64,000 bases of DNA from contig OZ024931.1 of assembly GCA_964017235.1 (NCBI GenBank), forward strand, positions 125,437,530 to 125,501,529, in the 5' to 3' direction. Below, in pieces: positions 46,501 to 54,552 of this stretch (the first letter of the stretch is position 1; the number at the start of each line of letters is the position of its first letter). A program made the translations under genes and the position numbers. This DNA comes from Sabellastarte sp. h YS-2021. Taxonomy: Eukaryota; Annelida; Polychaeta; Sabellida; Sabellidae. A model generated the notes under the pieces. It saw nothing but the letters and a program-made list of their open reading frames with translations. It was not told where the DNA came from and did not search any database.

Positions 46501-46790
46501 GTAGTCTGGCCCCTACAGGCAGATTTCCGGCAGCATGTTTGACACTTGTTACAGATTTGGCACAAGATAATGGAATGACACAAGAAACACTTTTCACAGA
46601 CTTTAATGTGTAATCTTTGTAAGTACAATTTACTGGCCCGGGACTTATTTCTTTCTTTTGTGAATGCCCGGGCGCAGTAGGAACATTTGTGACAACATGA
46701 ACTTTTACATTTGAAATTACAGGAGGAATTACAGTCTGTGGAAGGCTCCCGGCCAGCAGTCTGTTCTGCAATGGTGTCATACAGTAACTG
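43572..46790 (-). CDS. Long open frame ending in the tyrosine recombinase of element B
   Basis: From the codon after the gag TGA (46,791-46,793) this frame is open for 1,072 codons, in the same frame as gag. The first ~90 codons hold 16 cysteines (46,736-46,515). The middle is low-complexity and fully overprinted on pol. The C-terminal ~370 residues are the recombinase: EAKWTIFTKWC and STIDGYRSAIADKLG (core-binding part), first Arg in GKRRSEIHAW (about 44,166-44,171), HDVR (His 43,770-43,772, Arg 43,761-43,763), HW in ACHWKSHNTFT and the nucleophile Tyr at 43,662-43,664 in FYLKDVAW. YR carries out integration of the circular cDNA. The first start-like codon after the Cys region boundary is TTG at 46,628; no obvious ATG opens the whole frame. 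How YR is translated (readthrough, reinitiation or internal start nearer 44,760) is not shown by the sequence. Confidence 0.88.
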   Translation of the reverse strand, partial: QLLYDTIAEQTAGREPSTDCNSSCNFKCKSSCCHKCSYCARAFTKERNKSRASKLYLQRLHIKVCEKCFLCHSIILCQICNKCQTCCRKSACRGQTTKILENLVESRGRSENSSNPEGGLHPPLPDPAKSYKVTNCRKLLWQSPQEQLPAGGITSAYRQKCSRAGQKSIISGVFQPTLFGPKTKQQVEANSGSEQTKSLPQGGEIQDGDTGNHQNISPTRGVGHLSRLQGCLLPHSNTGSIQEIPKISCPRPDLPIQGIALRSVHSAHGVHCFGKGGETDGHKQGYKNPPVPRRLVGESQIPRNLSPSHPNPGQDVPGPRLVGEFRKIRAGTQAGLRLCRLPVRSQVRPGQTDPGPVAKPSGQDTSTSVITGLSGSTVHVPDRPPNSHRETSSPRPTSHETPTVASQKQLEGTRISREDYPPPENPTPSLTMVARRRQCTSRSTITPSKACSADIYRRIKRRVGRSLKRAHCKRVLVSAGKQTAHKLSRTQSSVTSPQRVPRPLCRQNSSSGNRQYYSGSLHKQGRRHEVRPTVCPTVENLDLVFPETSDPKSSAHPRPSQCDSRQTIQAGSDHPNRVVPPSGGLSTNMQPVALASNRSLCHEIQPQVASVCLSSTGLPGCGSGCTYPAMGRSGCIRLPTDRNIGQSSGKAIGLPVQETHSDCPGVAQHALVLGPGDHVQPGPSQPSQPAQSTNTAFQSDPSQKSDQSKSPCLAPRATTIKEQGFSEAVAARIEAPQRRSTRSVYEAKWTIFTKWCVTNQVDFRAPPIKSVADFLMYLFEDKKLQPSTIDGYRSAIADKLGPTTVNISKDDNLTRLLESFHRDRPKGRRGIPSWNLSLVLHQLTKAPFEPLREASLKHLTFKTVFLLALGSGKRRSEIHAWQHKNIRHQSDWSKVSLFPSPSFLSKNQLAKEGPESVAPVVIPALAPTLDRSLKSDRSLCPVRALRYYLDRTSDLRQSKELVFISFKKGFDKDISPATISSWIKQTVILCYELSDQQAHTLHQVKAHDVRAFAASKAFQSGVSLEQILAACHWKSHNTFTQFYLKDVAWADSELYHLGPVVAAQQIHQQTGS
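44477..46780 (-). CDS. Pol of element B: reverse transcriptase, RNase H and C-terminal domain
   Basis: 767 residues from the ATG at 46,778-46,780, ten bases after the last base of the gag stop. RT: LFLVPKP (about 174-180), motif A TSVDFKDAYFHIPI with Asp 224, LPFGLSTAPMEF (256-267), YLDDWLV with Asp 290 and 291. RNase H: FTDASKEGWGAH (Asp 454), LELKAV (Glu 486), VATDNTTVVAY (Asp 511), NVIADKLSR (Asp 562). After it comes QIDLFATRFNHKLPQFVSP and LILIAPGWPNMPWFWDL (about 656-672), at the place of the DAM-like methyltransferase domain of DIRS elements; I cannot confirm a methyltransferase fold. All catalytic residues are present. The frame differs from gag/YR and overlaps the YR frame along its whole length. 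Confidence 0.95.
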   Translation of the reverse strand: MTPLQNRLLAGSLPQTVIPPVISNVKVHVVTNVPTAPGHSQKKEISPGPVNCTYKDYTLKSVKSVSCVIPLSCAKSVTSVKHAAGNLPVGARLQKFWKTWLNLGAGPKIVQILREGYTLPFRTRPNLTRSPTVVSCYGNPHRNSYLLEALHQLIDKNAVELVRNQSSLGFFNRLFLVPKPNNKWRPILDLSKLNLFLKVEKFKMETPETIRTSLQLGEWVTSVDFKDAYFHIPIQDQSRKYLRFHVQGRTYQFKALPFGLSTAPMEFTVLAKEVKLMAINKGIRIHQYLDDWLVRARSQETCLHHTQILVRMCQDLGWLVNLEKSELEPKQVFDFVGYQFDLRSGRVRPTPDRWQNLQDKIQVLLLLPACPVRQFMSLIGLLTATEKQVHLGRLHMRPLQWHLKNNWRVPESLEKIIPLPRTLHPHLLWWLDEDNVLQGQPLHPVRHALQIFTDASKEGWGAHLNELTARGSWSVPESKLHINYLELKAVLLALKEFQDLCVDKIVLVATDNTTVVAYINKEGGMRSGPLCALLWRILTWCSQRQVTLKARHIPGHLNVIADKLSRLGQTIQTEWSLLPEVFQQICNRWHWPQIDLFATRFNHKLPQFVSPVPDSLAVAVDALTLPWDDLDAYAFPPTAILGKVVEKLLDSPCKRLILIAPGWPNMPWFWDLVTMSSQVPLSLPNLPSLLTQPFNQIPHRNLTNLNLHAWLLEPQLSKNRASLRQWQLELRLLKEDLPDQSMRRSGPFLQSGVSLIRWTSGHHLLSR
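46515..46736 (-). other. 16-cysteine region in the gag/YR frame, overprinted on the start of pol
   Basis: In the frame of gag and YR, 74 codons contain 16 Cys in closely spaced CxxC and CC groups (for example CCHKCSYC and CEKCFLCHS, then CQICNKCQTCCRKSAC), separated by a basic stretch. In the pol frame the same DNA is Val/Ser-rich and unremarkable. A metal-binding, nucleocapsid-like domain is the natural reading, but this is inference. Families A/C show no such cluster at this place. Confidence 0.7.
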
Positions 46791-48971
46791 TCATTTATAT
46801 GACTGCTGGCCCTTGGCCGGTCGGGATGAGTAATATGAAGAACGTCCTTTCCCTTTCCTGAACGGCTTTTTGCCTATGGTTTTCCAAGCCGGCTTTTCAG
46901 GTCTGGTGTCTTTATTGGTGTGTTTCTTGTCCGGCCGTTCATAAGGGTGGAACCGACCTTTACCCTGCTGAGGTGCAGTGTGACCTTTTGCCTCAAATTG
47001 TGCTATCTCCTCTTCTGCCCGCTTAATAGTTGAGTCCGGGAAGAGTGTAGGTATGTGTAGTGGGGCAGCTCTCAAGGCTGTGAGAGTATCTTGCTTTATG
47101 CCTGTCCTGAGGTGGCTAAGATACGCGTCCCTGCGGACGAGGGTGAGGTTTCCCATTGTTATGAACACAAATTCAGACAAGTGTTCCATTGACTTTGCGG
47201 CTGCCTGTGAGATACTTGAATTGAAGTCAAGCAGGTAGTTAAGTTCGTCAATAGCCACCGAACTCTTTGAGGAGCCCTTCCCTTTATTCTCAGAGGCCAA
47301 AGTTTTGATGTGATCCTTCATGTTCTGTTGCACTCTAAACAAGCACCGGTTGAAACTAGCTGCTTGGTTACACACTATAGAAGCCTCCCTAGCCGACCTC
47401 TCCCACCGGCGCAATGTTTCCTGGGCAATCCTGCGTGAAGCTGGTGGAGTGGATGACAGGCCGGTATACCGGGCAATCCGGCTATAACTGCTGTTGAGCT
47501 TGGAGGCGTCGGTACTCCAGGTAGTAACTTTATCCAGATCTAGTTGAGAGTCGGTGTGGAGCCCGTACCATTTTGCCTGTGAACGGGGAGGTCGGAGAAA
47601 AACATCCTTAGCCAAACCACCGGCTTCTGAGCCACGGGAGGGGTAACCCTCAGTGAGTGTCAGATTTAGTTTTCCCAGTTTTTTACAGAGCCACTCCTCT
47701 GTTGGCATTTTAACGGATACTTTTCCAGGTGTCACAGTCTTAGGCCCTGCGAAGGGGTTATCGTCTGAGGTGGCTGTTGGGTTATCAACTTCTGGAATGT
47801 GGGACCAACCCATATAAGAGCGAATGCCCTGCATAGTCTCTCTATAGTTCTGTTCTTCTGAAATGGGTTGGTCCTGCTCCGTCACTGTCTGATCCGGATC
47901 TTCAGAAAGTTCACCCTCCTCAGTGTATAAATCTAATGGAGGTCGGTCCGACTGGACACTGTCTGCGTCTGAAGAAAGACTGGAAATACTATCCCTTCTA
48001 GAGGCATGAAGGGCAGGAGAGCCGGTGTCGGCCGGTTCGGTAGACAGAGGTCGGTCGGTGACAGATGGTCGGCTCTGAGAAGAGTCCAGCATGGGAGTAG
48101 GTCGTTTACTAGCAGTTTGACTGGCAGGCTGATGCACAGAGGCAGAGGAGCCTTGTCCAGGAAACTTGGAGACTTGGGTCGGTCGACTGACAGTTGAGGT
48201 AGGTCGGCTGGACTTAGTTTTACTGGCCGGCTGATGCTGGGTAGCAGAGAAGCCTGTACCAGGAAACTTAGCTGAAGAAGTCTGCTTGTCGGTCACTGCT
48301 TTACTGGTAGGCTGATGCTTTTCAGCAGAGAAGCCATTGCCAGGAAGCGTGCTGGAAGTTGAAGGTCGGATAAACGGCTCAGACACATTTTCAACCGAAG
48401 ATGGAGGTGAATGGGTCGGTGTTACCTTCACGTTAGCAGAGAATGATGGTTCAAAGTTCTTTGACAAAATCAAAGCTTCCAAGCGGTTAAAACGTTCCGC
48501 CCATTTATTATCCAGTTCGGCAATTTTCGTGTCTGCACTGCTTTGACTTGAAGAAGTAGAAGCTTTTGCAGGGGAAGATATGTCTTTCTTAGTGTCCTTT
48601 TTAACATCTTTCTTTTGCTTTTTCTCTGGTGGAGGGGCAGGGTTAGGTGACTTAACAGATCCTTTGTTATCGACTGCCCCTATGACAGCTACATTAGCTG
48701 GGTCCACTAATTCTTCCGCTTCGTTCGGAGGGGTAGGGATGACTTTCTTAGCTTCACGCTTTTCCTTCTTTAATCTATACGAAGGTGTAGCTAACTGTTG
48801 ACGCTGTTCCTCAGAAAAAGCTTTACATATCTGACAATTGTCTGAATGAGGTTCTTTAACACACGAGTCAGAGCCCTTACCCTTCTCCCTACAGCGTGCA
48901 CAATACAAATGAGTGTCGAAACTAGCCATAGCGTGTCCACAACTCCCCCTGCGTTGTCCTGGAGAAGACAT
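46791..48971 (-). CDS. Gag-like protein of element B
   Basis: 726 residues from the ATG at 48,969-48,971 (MSSPGQRRG); the open frame extends upstream, but that part lacks the family motif. N-terminal Cys/His module: CGHAMASFDTHLYCARCREK, GKGSDSCV, CQICKAFSEEQ, aligned to the module of element A gag. Then a Lys/Ser/Pro-rich linker, three imperfect repeats of a PGxGxSAxxHQPxSK motif, an acidic stretch (LYTEEGELSEDPDQTV), a more ordered second half (about 420-640) and a basic Gly/Lys/Arg tail ending GQQSYK. It probably packages the element RNA. It ends at TGA followed by CAG; pol starts ten bases on, and the same frame continues open into YR. Confidence 0.88.
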   Translation of the reverse strand: MSSPGQRRGSCGHAMASFDTHLYCARCREKGKGSDSCVKEPHSDNCQICKAFSEEQRQQLATPSYRLKKEKREAKKVIPTPPNEAEELVDPANVAVIGAVDNKGSVKSPNPAPPPEKKQKKDVKKDTKKDISSPAKASTSSSQSSADTKIAELDNKWAERFNRLEALILSKNFEPSFSANVKVTPTHSPPSSVENVSEPFIRPSTSSTLPGNGFSAEKHQPTSKAVTDKQTSSAKFPGTGFSATQHQPASKTKSSRPTSTVSRPTQVSKFPGQGSSASVHQPASQTASKRPTPMLDSSQSRPSVTDRPLSTEPADTGSPALHASRRDSISSLSSDADSVQSDRPPLDLYTEEGELSEDPDQTVTEQDQPISEEQNYRETMQGIRSYMGWSHIPEVDNPTATSDDNPFAGPKTVTPGKVSVKMPTEEWLCKKLGKLNLTLTEGYPSRGSEAGGLAKDVFLRPPRSQAKWYGLHTDSQLDLDKVTTWSTDASKLNSSYSRIARYTGLSSTPPASRRIAQETLRRWERSAREASIVCNQAASFNRCLFRVQQNMKDHIKTLASENKGKGSSKSSVAIDELNYLLDFNSSISQAAAKSMEHLSEFVFITMGNLTLVRRDAYLSHLRTGIKQDTLTALRAAPLHIPTLFPDSTIKRAEEEIAQFEAKGHTAPQQGKGRFHPYERPDKKHTNKDTRPEKPAWKTIGKKPFRKGKGRSSYYSSRPAKGQQSYK

Positions 48972-49083
48972 GATGATAATACTTCCCGTTGAACACAATA
49001 TTAAAGCTTCTAAACAAAATGGCTGATGAAGAAATAAAATAATATCTGGCTGAAGAAAATTCCTGTGCACAAGCCACGCGCCA

Positions 49084-49256
49084 AACGAAAAAGATGCTAT
49101 GACGTCACTCTGTCTAGACAGGAAGGAAGTACGACACGCCATCTGGCGAGTGCACAGCACTAGGCCGGCCTAGCCGGTGGAGACACAGGACGTCTTTTTC
49201 TGACGTTTGGCGGGCCGGTCCGCGCCGACCGGATAAGCTATTGTCCATTGGATAGG
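49084..49256. repeat. Element B right (5') inverted terminal repeat
   Basis: Complement of 42,874-43,046. Followed by the right tip to 49,276. The promoter of the element is expected in or next to it, on the minus strand. Confidence 0.95.
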
Positions 49257-49276
49257 ATGTATTAACGCAATAAAAT

Positions 49277-49559
49277 CCTACATTTCACAGTTTCTGGGAT
49301 ATAGTCCAAGGTCTGTATTCACAAAGATTCTTAGAATTTTTCTTAGAATTACACTTAAGTCTAAGAAAAATTCTATGCTAAGAATTTTCTTATTCTTAGA
49401 ATGAAATCTTATTCACAAAACAATTCTTAGCTAAGAATAATTCTAAGAATAGAAGTAAAAAGAAATGTGTGTACAGGTTAGACTAAGTGTAATTCAAAGA
49501 AAAATTCTAAGAATCTTTGTGAATACATGCCCAGAAGTGACTTCCTGTATTTGGATGCA
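49277..49559. repeat. Tandem duplication copy 2, remainder after element B
   Basis: Continues the sequence interrupted at 42,832: cctacatttcacagtttctg, then the foldback MITE (49,310-49,532), to ggatgca at 49,553-49,559. Beyond this point the two copies part. Confidence 0.93.
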
Positions 49560-50100
49560 TTTCTGGTGTCAAGAATAAGAGTTTTGTGTATATAGCAATT
49601 TCTTATTCCTAGAAAAATTCTAAGAATAAAAGCCATTCTTAGATAAATTCTAAGAATAAGTATAATTCTAAGAATAAAAATCTTTGTGAATAGGAAAATT
49701 CTTATTCTTAGAATTTTTCTAAGAAAAACGACAATTCTAAGAAAAAATTCTAAGAATAAAAATCTTTGTGAATACAGGCCCTGGCAAGATTTTAAATGTC
49801 AAGGTCACTACAGCAAGGCCAAAGGTCAAATTAAGGTCATACCATGATGTTGCAAACCTACAACCTCCAATCAATGTCCATTCCAAGTTTCAACTTTTTA
49901 TGCCTTATGGTTTCTGAGATATAGCCTGAGCAATATTTTCAAAACCAAGGTCACTACGGAAAGGTCAAAGGATACACAAAGGTCACACCATTACACTGGA
50001 CACCTACACCCCACAACCAATGTCCCTAACATGTTTCCACTTCCTACACCTTACAGTTTCTGAGATACTGCCCAGGCAAACTTTTTCCCGCCACCCGTCC
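49560..50100. repeat. Second foldback MITE piece and AAGGTCA repeat units
   Basis: 49,568-49,782 is rich in ttctaagaat in both orientations and ends ctttgtgaatacaggccct. From 49,785 the AAGGTCA repeat resumes (gccaaaggtcaaattaaggtc, then accatgatgttgcaaacc), with about two units to 50,100. Confidence 0.6.
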
Positions 50101-53020
50101 AGCCACACTATACCTGCACAGCCCTTAAAGGCTGGGAGGTAAAAACCAGCATTTCCATACAGACCAGCATTTCTATACTGGATATAATTTCAAAACATTT
50201 AAATGACACTGATAAAATCACAAGGAGCATGTGCATAAATACTGTAAACTGACCTACTGCACTCAGCTGACAAGCACACTATGAGGCTCTCCTACTCAAC
50301 TGTAAGGATTATTAACTACAAGTAATGGCTAAATCCAAGCTGAGCTCACCACCTGAGCCTCCACAAAGGTTAGGCTTTTCAAGATACAATCCACAGCAAT
50401 GAAAGGGAACCAGACCAGCCTTACCAACAGTATTAAGGGAGATTTGCAAAGACAGAGATGTTCTCCAGGAGCCGTATTCACATGAGGTTTTATCCATGTC
50501 TTAGGCTTAAGCTGGCTATATTTGTATACAAAAGTTAAACCTATGACTTGGCTAAGACCTTTCATAAATATGGCCACAGGAAACCTATAGGACCTAGTTT
50601 CATTTCCATTGAATTCATTACCTAGACCACTGTAACTGGTAGTTAGCATGTATCCCTCAGATACCTCACATTCCCAAGTTGCTAGAAGGTAATGGGCGTG
50701 ACAGCAATGTGAACAAATCCCTGAAAAAATTTAATTTGCAAAAATTAAAATTTATGGCATTGAAGTTACCTATACACAAAAACACCTAGTGTCCAACAAA
50801 GGTACAGAAACAGCAGTGTATGTACCTGCTGCATCTTAGCAATGCAATTACACTTTCCAAATGGCACTTCAAGGGTAAGGTTAACACTCCAGCCGCTGAT
50901 GAGAAAGTTCAGTTGCACTTTCAAAATATAGTTGCAAAGAGATAGCACTATAGTAGAAGGCAAACACAGCATTTAAGCAGGCGACAGCTTCCCTGTGACT
51001 CAGCAACACTTCTATTTATTATTTGATATCTTAGAAAAAAACATCAGGTCAGTGAAGATGTAGAACCACAGTGTAGACGATGTTTTACACTTTATCCAAT
51101 AGAATCTTGGAGGAGTAATGGTATATTACATCACTTAAATTTGACAAGGCATTCAAAATACCTTCACTGGTGTCAAAAGATAAACTATTGTCAGCAGAAA
51201 ACATGACTTGTAAGAAAAAGACAAAACAAATTTAAAATTTGATCTTTAATAAATAGTATAAAAGAAATTTAGTGACATGTACATTGCTGATACAAGTAAC
51301 ACATTTTACTAAAATAACAAAAACAAATTAACAAATGTATATACAGTTAAAAAGTTACTGCCACAAAACTGTACAAGGTATTTGAAAACAAAGATGTCAT
51401 GTTCAAAACATTTTTACAATTTACTTTTCTAGCACTTTTTTTATTGAAACTATTTCATAATACACTAATTTCAATCACAGTGTATTACATACAGCACACA
51501 TACTGAATGTTTTTGAAATAAAAAACTACATACAATAACAGTTAATCAATACTAAAGTCAAAGTATTGGTTTATATCTCTTTCAGCTGCTATCGTATCAG
51601 GAGATGCCCTTACCCCACTTACTGCCACAAGCATGGGTTGCACCCACAACCACAGAGAGGTAAGACTGACATGATTACATGCTACACTTGTTAACCATGT
51701 GACTAATCAGGTCTCAGTAAAACCCTGCCAGCCAATTATATTTGTATTACACTGAGCAGAACACTTTACTTTCATGCTTATTAAGTTCACACAAGTACTA
51801 TTACATTTCATGGTGGTCAAAAATCATCTCAAATCAGTCTTCGATAAAATTATTATCCCATGCGAGCTGTATTGTATATTTTTTTTGTATATTTTTGTAT
51901 ATAGTGGCGCCTCCATACAATGGACAATTAGTGTCATTAATATGTGGTTCTTCACTAATATCTTGGAAACAGTATAAACTGCAAATATGTATTATAATCA
52001 ATAGAAAGGTCTTTTTACAGCGCTTCTGTTCGGTTTTGTTGCATAAAAATCCATGCAGAAATGGCTAAGAAATCGCAAATTTAAGATTGAGACATATTAA
52101 CTGGTGTCCAAGGTTTTGACAGCCTTTTTCACATTCTCTCTTTAAATACTGATTTATTTAACTCATAAATCATACAGAGGGTGGATAATAAAAGTAAAAC
52201 ATCCTCATGAAGATTGATAATACTCGTGGTACACACTCGTATAATATTGTTATCTTACTTCGTGATATATTTTTTTCTGTATATGTCATTTGGGAAGCTT
52301 TCCTATTTTACACATCTTATATTGACATTTAAATGTATTGAATTGGGCAGTCATAGTCAGTCAGCTGATATTTTCAATACCCAGGTGGAATAGTTAACCA
52401 ATATTGTAATATTATCACAGTATGTTAGCATTGTTAATGAACACCAGTTTTCCTTTTTTTTGTTTGGTTGTTGTCAAAACTAGCAAAAACCCATTTCCCA
52501 TTTCAAATCATGACACCTGTATGTTTGAACATCCATTAAACTAAACCAGTGACAAGCTGATAAAACCTTCGGTTCATTTGTTTCAAGGCACTGTAAAAAC
52601 TGGTTTTCATTTCTAAACCACTATAATATGCCATCAATTGATATAAACCAGTTAGACCTAATTAACTTGTCCTAGAGCCACCCTGTAAAACTGTCTACTT
52701 ATGCCAGACTAAATTTTACTTTATTATTTTTACCATACCAAGTGACTCATATATACACTAACTTGTTTGTAACAACTAAAAAATTTTGTTTCTTCAACAA
52801 CAGAATGTACAAGTAAATATGCATACCAATTTTATTTCAGTTTTTGTTATTATTCATGGTATTCACTTATATTATGACAGTCTGGACTTGTTTAGTTTTA
52901 AATTGAATCGCAAGTAATCAGAAAAATACTGCAAATAAACCAGTAGGTTTAATCAACTTGTGTAAATATTCAATGGCAAATGTCCTACTGGGGACCTGAT
53001 TTTTACTTTCACTAAAAAGG
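50101..53020. other. DNA downstream of the WD40 gene, no recognised gene
   Basis: A foldback element related to 24,062-24,163 is at 50,469-50,575 (gagccgtattcaca ... cataaatatggcca). Elsewhere A+T-rich. A 74-bp candidate exon at 51,586-51,659 was considered and not accepted. Confidence 0.4.
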
Positions 53021-53023
53021 ATC

Positions 53024-53029
53024 TTTATT
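53024..53029 (-). promoter_or_regulatory. Possible polyadenylation signal of the WD40 gene
   Basis: AATAAA on the minus strand about 106 bases after the stop codon. Other TTTATT hexamers occur further left, so the site used is not certain. Confidence 0.4.
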
Positions 53030-53134
53030 TAACTCAATACTACTTGAAGTTATTTCTATTACACTGTAAATGTATTTGTAAACCTGTTCAATGAGAAAGG
53101 AAATTCTCCCAAAACAGTGTAAGAGCAGAAGGGG

Positions 53135-53289
53135 TTACAAGACAACATCCCACATTAAGATCTCATTGTGTGATACAGTGAAGAGCATCTTCCCATCGTG
53201 TGAGTATTTAACATGTTTTACTGCATCATTGTGTCCTACAAAGTCCTGAAAACTGCCCTCGTAGTAATCCACCAGCTTCAGAAGGCGTT
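53135..53289 (-). CDS. WD40-repeat protein, last coding exon
   Basis: Preceded by the acceptor attgtttcag. The first two bases complete a Glu codon begun in the previous exon; 50 further codons and TAA follow. The peptide includes RLLKLVDYYEGSFQDF, then VGHNDAVKHVKYSHDGKMLF, then TVSHNEILMWDVVL at the C-terminus. The GH...V.F/Y..DG..L.T...D/N..I.MWD pattern is a complete WD40 blade, here the last of the propeller. WD40 propellers act as protein-interaction scaffolds. The paralogue could not be named; a large ciliary or centriolar WD40 protein (for example the WDR90 group) is a guess only. Confidence 0.88.
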
Positions 53290-54054
53290 CTGAAACAATT
53301 CATTAGAGATTAATAGATGCAAAATGTACAGTGCAAGAAACATGAAACAAAAGTCACAAAAATTTGAAAGTATATAATGGGTTCAATTTGTCACAAATAC
53401 AAGAAATTATCAACTATACCATCCTTCTGTAGTAGACCTAGAGTTCCCTCAAAAGGAAGTTTAAAATGTCTGTATTTCATATTAATTTTAATGCACTGAA
53501 TATGTCTTGTCATGATAGGTTATTTTTATTGCAAAATAAAGCTGTGTATACTAGTTGGTGAATTTTGTTAAATATCTGATTCATTTTGTGATTAATATTT
53601 CCCAATAATATGAAAACATATATGTATCACTACAATACAATGCCTTATACCTATTAGTACCTATACAATATCTATCTGATGAGCAGAGTGAGACTAATGT
53701 GTACACACAACTGGAAGCACAAAATAAGTTACTCCGATGTTTTTTTTGCAACAGATAGATTTATCACTAATGATACCAAAAATTTAGGAGAGTTTGTAAT
53801 ATTCTGGGGGCGATTTTACTTTGACAAATACAAGAAATTGTCAAGGAAATTAACAGTTATAAATGGGGGCAAGCCCCCAATCCCCATAAATAGTATTCTT
53901 ATAGTACAACAAAAATAAAAGGATGGAACTGCTAAAAACATGAACTTATATTATTGCCCAAATCAGGTACCGGTAAAGTAAAAACTAGCCATATTCTGCA
54001 CTGTGAACCAGTAGGTACAAGTAAGCCACTACAACCTATCCCATTCTTAGGTAA

Positions 54055-54135
54055 ACCAACAATAAGGTTCAAACCCAAGATCTCAGATAAGGCAGGAGAG
54101 TGAGTTCCCACTGTACTGATAAACAATCCCACCAC
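54055..54135 (-). repeat. Probable tRNA-derived SINE head in the last intron of the WD40 gene
   Basis: On the minus strand, tatcagtacagtgggaactc followed by actctcctgcctta and a B-box-like TGGGTTTGAACC resembles the tRNA-derived head of SINEs (GTGG...AGCACTCGCCT...GGTTCGAATCC). The A box is weak. Confidence 0.4.
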
Positions 54136-54467
54136 TCACCCACCCACCCCTCCTCCAATGGGATGCACGGACAATGTGTCATAACTGTGACATGCAATAT
54201 GAAAATTGTAAGGTGGGTTGATATGTGTTAATCAAATCCCACCTTTACAGGTTCCAAAAGCAAAAGCCTTTGCTACACCAGGCTCTCAACATCCTCCCCA
54301 AAGTAAACCCACATATGAAATATGGAGGAATCCGATGCTGACCCGAACACAAGATAAATGCTTTAATCTAGCGTCTAGTATAATATAATACTCAGACATT
54401 AAACACTTACTTTACAGGCCTTAACATCTGCAAAGTATTAAACATTATACAAGAGAGATTAGATTAC

Positions 54468-54552
54468 CAGAGTTTCCTACTGCCACCAGAGGGGTGCTGG
54501 GACAGATGTCAATACAGCTTGCCCAGTGAGTAAGAGAGATGGATCGCAGCAC
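54468..54552 (-). CDS. WD40-repeat protein, penultimate exon
   Basis: Acceptor atggtttcag before GTGCTGCG; donor AACTCTG then gtaatc. It encodes VLRSISLTHWASCIDICPST then PLVAVGNS, with the last base starting the shared Glu codon. The 85-bp length (28 codons plus one base) fits the phase of both neighbours. The DICPSTPLVAVGNSE segment is the start of a WD40 blade continuing in the next exon. Confidence 0.85.

Larger units (their letters stand above)
42833..49276 (-). mobile_element. DIRS-type tyrosine-recombinase retrotransposon, element B (apparently intact)
   Basis: 6,444 bp, 5' end at 49,276. ITRs of 173 bp (42,874-43,046 and 49,084-49,256) with unequal tips (left ttgcaaatttaataag..., right ...attaacgcaataaaat). 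The ICR is at 43,105-43,201. Contains gag (48,971-46,791), pol (46,780-44,477) and a tyrosine recombinase (frame 46,790-43,572), none showing a frameshift or internal stop. The family differs from A/C in sequence but has the same plan. The empty site in duplicate copy 1 (36,134/36,135) fixes both ends. With all catalytic residues present it is a candidate for an active copy and the youngest event in this region. Confidence 0.95.

Noticed and set aside
51586..51659. Possible 74-bp plus-strand exon between tctctttcag and gtaagactg
   Set aside because: Splice signals are good but all three frames are open, no family was recognised and no partner exon was found.
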